A stretch of 14,549 nucleotides of DNA, taken from the NCBI GenBank assembly GCA_016191985.1, contig JACPVB010000165.1, positions 1-14,549 of the forward strand, written 5' to 3'. This document shows, one piece after another, positions 8,782 through 14,549 of this stretch. The notes under the pieces are model-generated. The model had not been told where the DNA came from. It was given only the letters and a program-made list of their open reading frames with translations, and made no database searches. The DNA is from Chloroflexota bacterium (GTDB lineage: Bacteria; Chloroflexota; Anaerolineae; Anaerolineales; Villigracilaceae). The stretch's first letter is position 1. Each line of letters starts with the position of its first letter. The position numbers were made by a program, and so were the translations under genes.

Positions 8782-11700
8782 ATGCTCTCGCGAATAGACG
8801 CCATCCTCAACATCCGTCCCAATGAACGCCGCAATGTGTATCTCATGCTGGCGCAATATTTTTTCATGGGCACGGCCATGCTCTTCGCGCAGACCATTTC
8901 CATGCCGCTGTTTTTGGAATACTGGGAGGCATCCGCCATCCCATTTACCTATATCGGCATTGCCATCGTTGTCTCATCCATCACGGCTGTCTTTCTAAAA
9001 ATTTCCGAGCGCGTCACACTTTCAAGATGGCTGTGGCTTACCGTCTTATTCATTTCAGTTACCACGCTCATTCTGCGTGCGGGTCTCGCAGTCGCGCCGT
9101 CGAAATGGCTGGCTCTCTTCCTCCCCATCTGGACTCAAACCCTCATCAACCTCGCCGTCCTCGCCTTTTGGACTCTCGCGGCGGACATCTTTGACGTGCG
9201 TCAGGGCAAACGTCTTTTTGGTTTACTCAATGCAGGGTCGTGGCTTTCATATGTTGTGGCTGGTCCATTTACAAGTCCGCTTGTTAATTTGCTTGGTACA
9301 GAAAATCTTTACATCGTTGTTGCAGTTTGTCTTTTTATCGCGTTGATTGTTCAAGGCATTATTTTGCGCGGCGTAAAAAAGCCGCAAGCGCAATTCGCAG
9401 ACTCTACACCACAGGCACAGCCGCCCACCAGTGCATTATTCCGCAACCGTTACATTTTGCTGGTCTTTGGGATCGCCGCGATCTGGCGTGTGGCCTATTT
9501 CGTGATGGACGCCATCTTCTACAACATGACCTCCATTCAATATCCCAATACGGCAGAAAGCGCGGGCTTCATCGGCGGGTTTTTCAGCATGGTCGGTTTG
9601 CTTGGCTTTATTACGGATACTTTCTTAACAGGCCGCATCATCAGCAAATATGGATTATGGGCTGGATTGCTGACCACGCCCATCGCCTTGATCCTCTCGA
9701 TGAGCGGATTCGCATCCATTGGCATCTTCGCCTCTTCCTGGACCTTGGGCCTGTTCTGGTTTGCTATAGCAGGGAAATTTAACAACGAGGGACTCGGCTT
9801 CACGCTCGACCAATCCGCTTCTTCGATTTTGTACCAGCCCATCTCAGATGCCCTCCGCCCGAAAGCCCGTGCCATCGGCGAGGGAATCATCCAACCCGCA
9901 GCGATTGGGATTGCAGGTTTGTTGCTTACCTTGCTTTCCAACTTTCTGAAATTCGAGGCGCTGCAACTTTCTTTTGTGTACATTCTCATTGCTGTTGGCT
10001 GGCTTGCCTTGAGCATTGTGCTGGCGGGCGCATACCCGAAGCAACTTGTGGAAGCCATCCACAAACGCCGCATCAGGCGCGAAGACTTAATCAACGTGGA
10101 AGAGATCAACGCGGAGATTCTCTTCAAGAGCCTTAAAAGCCCGCACGAAGGTACGGTCATTTATTCGCTGGATTTACTGGAAGAACTTAATCATCCCAAG
10201 CTCAAAAGCGAGTTGATTCCCCTGCTCGGACATGCCTCGTCAAAAGTCCGTGTTTCAGTATTGGAGAGGATCGAAAGGCTCAAACCAGCTCAAGCGCGCG
10301 AAGAACTTCCTGAACATATCAAAAAAGAAGAGATTCCACAAAATCGAACATCATCCGTGCAGGCATTCTCGGCGTTGACGGCGGAGGATGTGAATTTGAT
10401 CTTGCCGTATTTAAATTCAAGCAACTCGGCGGATACCTTCGGTGCTTTGGTGGGGTTGTTGAAATATGGCGGTGAAAGCGGCATTTCCATTTCACGTGAA
10501 AAGTTAGAAAAACTGGCGGCGCACAAATCGGGGCAAAATCGGTGGCTGGCGGCGCAGGCCATCAAAAAATTCGGCGCATCAGGCTTTGAGGATGTGCTGG
10601 AAAAACTGCTGGACGATAAAGAAATTACCATCCGCCGCGAGGCATTGCTGGCGGCTGGAAAAATAAATAGCGATCATTTATGGCCGAAGGTGATGGACGC
10701 GCTCACCAATCCACACACACGGAACGCCGCTGCAAAAGCATTGGAAGCAGGCGGCGAATCCGCTTTGCCGTTCATTGAAAGCGGACTGGGAAATAAGGAT
10801 TTCCCAAAAGCGGCGCGAATTAAACTGGCGAAAGTTTGTGGGAACATTCGCGGCGAGGCTGTGACTCGTCTGCTGTTGGGGCATATCTCCGTCCCTGAGA
10901 ATGACTTGCGGCTGGCGATGCTCTCCGCGTTGAGCGAGTGCGGATTCAGCGGAGGGAGTGTCAATGGGGAGATTCAGGCACAGGTCCAGAAAGAGGCGGC
11001 GGATGTGCGGATGTTGTTTTCCGCGCTGCGGGAGATCGAATCAAAAGAAGAGATGAGTCTTGCGGCGCAGGCCATCCGCATTGAATTAAAACATGCGCGC
11101 GAACGGTTATTTTTCCTGCTGTCTTTCATTCATGACCGCAAAGCGATTTTGAATGCGCGGCGGATTATCAATCAACGCAACGAGGCGAAGCTGCCGTATG
11201 CTATCGAAACGCTGGATACGATCCTGCCGCGTGGAATCAAAGAGATCATTTTGCCGCTCGCGGAAGAGCTGCACGGAAAAGAAGCTTGCAGGAAAATTGG
11301 GATAAACGAAAAAATATTATTGAGCGAACTTGCGGAGCAATCACAGGGCTGGTTGAAAATTTGCGCAAAGTTTATGGAGGCCGAGATGCACTCAACGGTG
11401 GAGAAGGTTTTAATTTTGAGGTCAGTGAATTTGTTCAAGGCCACGCCTGATGATGCGCTGGCCGAATTGAGCGAGATCATCAGCGAGGTGGATGTGCCTG
11501 CGGGGACGAATATTGTGGAGAAGGGCGAGCAGGGCAGCAGCATGTTTATCATTGTGCATGGCAAGGTGGCGGTGATGGATGGCAAGCGTGTGTTGAATAT
11601 GCTCGGCGAGCGCGCTGTCTTTGGCGAGTTGGCCTTGCTGGATACCGAGCCGCGCACGGCGACCATCCGCGCCACGGAAGATACGTTATTGTTCCGACTC

Positions 11701-11838
11701 GACCAGGAACCGTTTTACGAATTAATGTCTGACCGAATTGAGGTTGCGATGGGTACGATCCAAATGTTGACAGGAAATTTGCGGGCGAGGGTGAGGGAGG
11801 TGATGGAGTTGCATGCGGAGAAAGAAAGTAGTGAGTGA
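8782..11838 (+). CDS. MFS/nucleotide-carrier-like transporter fused to HEAT repeats and a cyclic-nucleotide-binding domain
   Basis: This 1018-residue protein has three parts. Residues 1–420 are a polytopic membrane domain with about 12 hydrophobic segments, including DVRQGKRLFGLLNAG (138–152) between segments, and LDQSASSILYQPIS then LRPKARAIGEG further on. Such patterns occur in MFS proteins related to the Npt-type ATP/ADP carriers. Residues 440–870 are α-helical HEAT-like repeats (for example near 455–500 and 585–690). Residues 884–1005 are a cyclic-nucleotide-binding domain with a complete phosphate-binding cassette, FGELALLDTEPRTATIR (947–963), including E949 and R958, which contact ribose and phosphate in cAMP receptors. 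A transporter gated by cytoplasmic cyclic nucleotide is a reasonable inference; the substrate is unknown. No cyclase lies in the window. The start follows an extended −10 box and has no Shine–Dalgarno; the first membrane helix begins near residue 18. Confidence 0.88.
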   Translation: MLSRIDAILNIRPNERRNVYLMLAQYFFMGTAMLFAQTISMPLFLEYWEASAIPFTYIGIAIVVSSITAVFLKISERVTLSRWLWLTVLFISVTTLILRAGLAVAPSKWLALFLPIWTQTLINLAVLAFWTLAADIFDVRQGKRLFGLLNAGSWLSYVVAGPFTSPLVNLLGTENLYIVVAVCLFIALIVQGIILRGVKKPQAQFADSTPQAQPPTSALFRNRYILLVFGIAAIWRVAYFVMDAIFYNMTSIQYPNTAESAGFIGGFFSMVGLLGFITDTFLTGRIISKYGLWAGLLTTPIALILSMSGFASIGIFASSWTLGLFWFAIAGKFNNEGLGFTLDQSASSILYQPISDALRPKARAIGEGIIQPAAIGIAGLLLTLLSNFLKFEALQLSFVYILIAVGWLALSIVLAGAYPKQLVEAIHKRRIRREDLINVEEINAEILFKSLKSPHEGTVIYSLDLLEELNHPKLKSELIPLLGHASSKVRVSVLERIERLKPAQAREELPEHIKKEEIPQNRTSSVQAFSALTAEDVNLILPYLNSSNSADTFGALVGLLKYGGESGISISREKLEKLAAHKSGQNRWLAAQAIKKFGASGFEDVLEKLLDDKEITIRREALLAAGKINSDHLWPKVMDALTNPHTRNAAAKALEAGGESALPFIESGLGNKDFPKAARIKLAKVCGNIRGEAVTRLLLGHISVPENDLRLAMLSALSECGFSGGSVNGEIQAQVQKEAADVRMLFSALREIESKEEMSLAAQAIRIELKHARERLFFLLSFIHDRKAILNARRIINQRNEAKLPYAIETLDTILPRGIKEIILPLAEELHGKEACRKIGINEKILLSELAEQSQGWLKICAKFMEAEMHSTVEKVLILRSVNLFKATPDDALAELSEIISEVDVPAGTNIVEKGEQGSSMFIIVHGKVAVMDGKRVLNMLGERAVFGELALLDTEPRTATIRATEDTLLFRLDQEPFYELMSDRIEVAMGTIQMLTGNLRARVREVMELHAEKESSE

Positions 11839-11858
11839 CCAGTGATCAGTGATCAGTG
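11834..11858. repeat. 7-bp tandem repeat over the transporter stop
   Basis: AGTGAYC is repeated about 3.6 times. The first unit contains the TGA stop of the transporter gene (11836–11838). The array lies in the 44-bp gap before the DUF309 gene. Confidence 0.6.
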
Positions 11859-11882
11859 TGCGGATGATAGTGAGAAGGTGAA

Positions 11883-12446
11883 ATGCAAAATTCCGAAGAT
11901 TGTAATGGTGTGCTGCATGTGAAAGCAATTGAAGGGATGCAGTTATTTAATAAAGGGAAATTCTTCGAGGCGCATGAGGAGTTGGAAGAGGCGTGGAAGG
12001 AAGAGACCGGTGAGGTACGTGAGTTGTATCGGGGGATTTTGCAAATCGCGGTGACGTATTTGCATATCACGCGCGGAAATTATGATGGGGCGATTAAGGT
12101 TTACGGGCGAAGTTTGAAATGGCTGAAAGACTGGCCCGCTGTTTGCAGGGGGATTCAAGTAAAGAAATTCCGTGATGATGCGGAAGTGGTGATAAAAGAA
12201 TTGGAACGATTGGGGAAGGAAAACATCGGCAGGTTTGATAAGTCGTTTTTCAAGCAGATCGCTTGGAGTGCCGCCGAGGAAAGTGCCCAGAATGGATACG
12301 GCGGCGAGAGCAAAGGGATCAAGAGCAAGAAAATCTGGATTTGCGACCGCTGCGGTAGTGAGATGCACGAGAAGAATTGCAAGGTCACCTGCCCCAATTG
12401 CGGGAATCGTTTTGATTGCTCGGATTTGAATATTTATTTTGATTAG
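11883..12446 (+). CDS. DUF309 protein with C-terminal zinc ribbon
   Basis: The 187-residue protein has an N-terminal DUF309 helical domain. Its signature is LFNKGKFFEAHEELEEAWK (21–39), then RELYRGILQIAVTYLHITRGN (46–66) and a YGRSLKWL segment (74–81). A linker leads to six cysteines, C154, C157, C166, C170, C173 and C179, arranged as CDRCG and CPNCG plus CSDL. This reads as a zinc ribbon or similar metal site. DUF309 proteins have no settled function and are usually shorter, lacking the metal-binding tail. The start at 11883 is preceded by AAGGTG. It follows the transporter by 44 bp on the same strand and could be co-transcribed with it. Downstream is a palindromic element, not a clear terminator. 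Confidence 0.85.
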   Translation: MQNSEDCNGVLHVKAIEGMQLFNKGKFFEAHEELEEAWKEETGEVRELYRGILQIAVTYLHITRGNYDGAIKVYGRSLKWLKDWPAVCRGIQVKKFRDDAEVVIKELERLGKENIGRFDKSFFKQIAWSAAEESAQNGYGGESKGIKSKKIWICDRCGSEMHEKNCKVTCPNCGNRFDCSDLNIYFD

Positions 12447-12451
12447 CAGCT

Positions 12452-12562
12452 ATGTCGCTCTGAGGGAGCGTTCTGCCCTGCACTTGCACGCAGGGCAAGT
12501 GTGCGACCGAAGAGCCTCTTACTATAGGCGTAGAGACCCTTCGCTGCCGCTCAGGGTGACAT
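12452..12562. repeat. Short palindromic dispersed element, copy 2 (diverged)
   Basis: The ends ATGTCGCTCTGAGGG (12452–12466) and GCCGCTCAGGGTGACAT (12546–12562) form imperfect terminal inverted repeats that share the CTGAGCGG core of the copies at 301–399 and 14422–14491. Inside, GCCCTGC (12474–12480) and GCAGGGC (12489–12495) form a 7-bp hairpin. It fills the gap between the convergent DUF309 and membrane-protein genes and may double as a transcription end point. Confidence 0.6.
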
Positions 12563-12570
12563 GGCATGGA

Positions 12571-13065
12571 CTATTCGTGGCTTCGCAGACGATAGACCAA
12601 CGCGCTGATTCCCCAAATTCCCAAAAGTGCCAATAAAGCCGCAGAGCCAAATGTCAACGTGACGTGGATGCGAGTTATGGCAATGTACCCAAAAATACTC
12701 ATACCAATCACAAGCGCCAGCCGGGCGAAATGGGCGCGTTCCATTCTACGGGCATCTTGTGGGCTGTCTGTCATTCGCAAGCGTTGAAGAAATCTCGTCA
12801 AATCCCAGGCGAGCAGGGAGAAGATGACACCGGCCAGGGCTAGCGTGGGTGAGACATCGGCCCAGAGGGAGGCGAGCGAAATGATGATGAAAATTGCAAA
12901 CGCAAATCCGCTGAAGCGATACAAACCTCGCGCGAAAAGGACAATCCATGCAACCCCCAGGAGCGCGACGGTAATTGCAGATGAGATAAAGTCATTGACA
13001 ATGAGGCCATATACCAATGCACCCGCACTGGCAATGATCGAAACATAAACAAGATTGCGAGTCAT
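12571..13065 (-). CDS. Small multi-pass membrane protein, paralogue of 8068–8556
   Basis: The 164-residue protein starts at the ATG at 13065. That codon overlaps the TGA of the DUF58 gene as ATGA, so translation is probably coupled. The frame is open further upstream, but that stretch lies inside the DUF58 gene. Hydrophobic segments lie near 5–23, 28–45, 52–69, 72–87, 114–131 and 137–157. The loop between the fourth and fifth carries A86-W87-D88, R95-L96-R97, D104, R106, E109-R110, H112 and A114-R115, in exact register with the 162-residue protein at 8068–8556. The coupling ties this copy to the DUF58 protein, so a shared envelope role is the best inference. No named family is recognised. Confidence 0.8.
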   Translation of the reverse strand: MTRNLVYVSIIASAGALVYGLIVNDFISSAITVALLGVAWIVLFARGLYRFSGFAFAIFIIISLASLWADVSPTLALAGVIFSLLAWDLTRFLQRLRMTDSPQDARRMERAHFARLALVIGMSIFGYIAITRIHVTLTFGSAALLALLGIWGISALVYRLRSHE

Positions 13066-14354
13066 CTTCGCCCCATCCCGCGCTGGATGGCGTGTAAAAA
13101 TGCAGTCGGACGACTCAACGAGGCACGCACAGCCTGCTCGAATGGCAGAGCCACATCCCAATTGACAACCTGAACCCCAGCATGGCGTAATTCCCGCAGC
13201 AAAACTTCACGTTGGAGTCTGGCAATACGGGCGGCGAGTTTCACCGAGGGGCTGTCGCCAAGTCCACGGGACTCAAAGGAAACAGGGTCTGGGCTGATGA
13301 CCATTAATTGATAGCCTCGCGCGCGCAATTGTGCCAGCAGGGAAACATCTCCCCCACTCAGCGGACTGATGAGGATAATCTGCGAGTTGGACGGGAATAA
13401 CCTGCGCGGAATGATCAGTGATTTGAAATTCTGAATCTCACCCGTCTCCGCCAGGGCCAGGTCTTGCATAATGCGTTCGCGTTGATATTTTCCATAGCCG
13501 GGGGATGTCCATTTATTGCGCTTGCCGTAAATGAACAAGCCGACGCGGTTGCCCTCTGCCAACAAGGAAGAAGAGACAGCCACGGCAGCCAGAACCGAGT
13601 CTTCAAAGATCGAACGTCCACCGCTGAAATCATTTACACGCCGCCTGCCGTCTAGCACGATGCCCACATCCGCAACGCGCTCCTGTTCATATTCATTGGA
13701 AAAAAGCACGTCCCCCTGCCTGGCGGAAACACGCCAGTTAATGTGATGCGGCGAATCGCCAATTTGATATTCACGCAGGCCGAAGAATTCAATCCCCGTT
13801 CCGCCCTGGTGCGCGGGAATTACGCCGGAGTAAACGCGAGTCTGGCGGGGTTGGATGGCAATGTGTCGGACGCGGGCAACTGCGGGCAGCACGAGCAACT
13901 GTCCGCGTGTGGGAAGAACCGCGCGCTTCACCATCAATCCCAAACGGTCTTCGGCAATTGCTTTGATCTCTCCAAAATAATAACTGCCGCGCCTGCCTTG
14001 CAACGTGTAGTACCAGGAAATACTGCCATGCGCGGGCAGGCTGACCAACCTGCTCGACGAGCCTTCGCTTACTTTTAGAAAAGTGGGCAACGGATCGTGA
14101 AGCAGAACCTGCTCCAAGGCCTCGCCATGATTTTTGACTTTCAACTCCACAATGACCGTATCGCCCGGCGCGATTCTTTCCGCGCTGATAGTTCGTTCGG
14201 CAGTCAGACGCAATTCCTCCGGTCCGCGCCACAAGCCCGCGAGCAAATATAAAACCAAAGGCAGGGCCAGCGCCACCATTGCCCCGTTCAACGTGCCAAC
14301 GCCAGCGAGGACGATGAGATAAATTAACGCCGCCAGCAAAGCAATACGACTCAT
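13062..14354 (-). CDS. DUF58 family membrane-anchored protein with vWA-like fold
   Basis: From the ATG at 14354 the protein has 430 residues. Two membrane helices lie at 3–20 and 24–42. A β-rich domain follows (about 50–130, with PGDTVIVELKVKN at 63–75). The DUF58 signature is at 191–216, centred on FGLREYQIGDSPHHINW and SARQGD. A vWA-like Rossmann part runs from VGIVLDGRR (230–238) to about 400 with a strand QIILISPLSGG at 325–335. The start is chosen because AAGGA lies five bases upstream; the open frame extends 36 codons further, but only into a palindromic repeat. DUF58 genes usually sit beside a MoxR-type AAA ATPase and a transglutaminase-like gene. Neither is seen here, though the right edge is close. 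The gene is coupled to the membrane-protein gene downstream. Confidence 0.9.
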   Translation of the reverse strand: MSRIALLAALIYLIVLAGVGTLNGAMVALALPLVLYLLAGLWRGPEELRLTAERTISAERIAPGDTVIVELKVKNHGEALEQVLLHDPLPTFLKVSEGSSSRLVSLPAHGSISWYYTLQGRRGSYYFGEIKAIAEDRLGLMVKRAVLPTRGQLLVLPAVARVRHIAIQPRQTRVYSGVIPAHQGGTGIEFFGLREYQIGDSPHHINWRVSARQGDVLFSNEYEQERVADVGIVLDGRRRVNDFSGGRSIFEDSVLAAVAVSSSLLAEGNRVGLFIYGKRNKWTSPGYGKYQRERIMQDLALAETGEIQNFKSLIIPRRLFPSNSQIILISPLSGGDVSLLAQLRARGYQLMVISPDPVSFESRGLGDSPSVKLAARIARLQREVLLRELRHAGVQVVNWDVALPFEQAVRASLSRPTAFLHAIQRGMGRR

Positions 14355-14359
14355 GTAGT

Positions 14360-14364
14360 TCCTT
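14360..14364 (-). promoter_or_regulatory. Shine–Dalgarno setting the DUF58 start
   Basis: The minus strand reads AAGGA, five bases, then ATG at 14354. This favours the short 430-residue form over the longer open frame. Confidence 0.7.
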
Positions 14365-14403
14365 GTGTGTTTGTAAAACAAGTCTATTGCACTTTTACAA
14401 ATT

Positions 14404-14412
14404 ATTCTAGCA
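14404..14412 (-). promoter_or_regulatory. Extended −10 promoter of the DUF58 operon
   Basis: The minus strand reads TGCTAGAAT, a TGn motif with a good −10 box, giving a leader of about 43 nt that contains the Shine–Dalgarno site. The −35 position would fall in the adjacent palindromic element and shows no consensus. Confidence 0.5.
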
Positions 14413-14421
14413 ATAAAATTT

Positions 14422-14491
14422 TTCGCGCTGAGCGGAGCGTCCTTCGACTGCGTTCGTCGCAACGAGCACTCCTCACTCCGCTCAGGACGAA
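14422..14491. repeat. Short palindromic dispersed element, copy 3
   Basis: TTCGCGCTGAGCGG (14422–14435) and CCGCTCAGGACGAA (14478–14491) are inverted ends; the right one is identical to the right end of copy 1 (386–399). The element is 70 bp, shorter than copy 1, with a different interior. Related fragments (GAAGTCGAAG) continue to about 14520. Bases 14492–14549 show no other feature. Confidence 0.65.
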
Positions 14492-14549
14492 TTTTCTTTA
14501 GAAAAGAGCGAAGTCGAAGCGCAGGGATTGCTAGGTTTAATTGTTAATC

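Noticed and set aside
12385..12636. Short frames in the gap around 12447–12570
   Set aside because: They are made of palindromic repeat sequence and flanking gene ends, with no ribosome binding site.
13066..13161. 32-residue extension of the membrane protein beyond 13065
   Set aside because: It lies wholly within the DUF58 gene in another frame. The ATG at 13065 forms an ATGA overlap and aligns with the start of the paralogue.
14355..14462. 36-residue N-terminal extension of the DUF58 protein
   Set aside because: It is translated from a palindromic repeat and promoter sequence; the ATG at 14354 has AAGGA at a good distance and begins the first membrane helix.

Overview
The window looks like chromosomal DNA from a free-living bacterium, most likely Chloroflexota (Anaerolineae-like). 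This is an inference. It rests on the gene types: a DUF309 domain fused to a zinc ribbon, a receiver–CpaE-like ATPase, an MFS–HEAT–cyclic-nucleotide-binding fusion and a stand-alone YceD. It also rests on the short dispersed inverted-repeat elements with a CCTGAGCGG core between genes. No rRNA, tRNA, CRISPR array, transposase or phage gene was seen. Ten genes can be supported, one of them cut by the left edge.

Left part (1–2282): the 3' end of a polyprenyl diphosphate synthase, a palindromic repeat element, then a YceD/DUF177 protein (+). It converges on a receiver–CpaE/MinD-like ATPase (−) across a shared bidirectional terminator. Centre-left (2283–6059): a 1129-residue hybrid histidine kinase (−) with two membrane segments, three PAS domains, two receivers and an HPt domain. 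It lies upstream of the receiver–ATPase and probably forms a two-gene signalling unit with it. The 387 bp above the kinase hold no gene. They hold an extended −10 promoter, a leader with several mutually exclusive perfect stems, a terminator for the upstream aminotransferase and a hairpin-rich element framed by direct repeats.

Centre (6060–8781): a class-III aminotransferase (−) diverges from a small P-loop kinase (+) over a compact intergenic inverted repeat that carries a TATAAT box readable on both strands. The kinase converges on a small multi-pass membrane protein (−) with a TTG start. A long hairpin element follows. Right part (8782–14549): a 1018-residue transporter-like protein with HEAT repeats and a C-terminal cAMP/cGMP-type binding domain (+), then a DUF309–zinc-ribbon protein (+). 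Opposing them is a translationally coupled pair (−), a DUF58 protein and a small membrane protein. The latter is a clear paralogue of the membrane protein at 8068–8556.

Points most worth a second look are the structured leader RNA of the hybrid kinase, the paralogous membrane proteins with a conserved loop at identical residue positions, the transporter–HEAT–CNB fusion, the receiver–ATPase lacking the usual P-loop lysine, and the dispersed palindromic elements.
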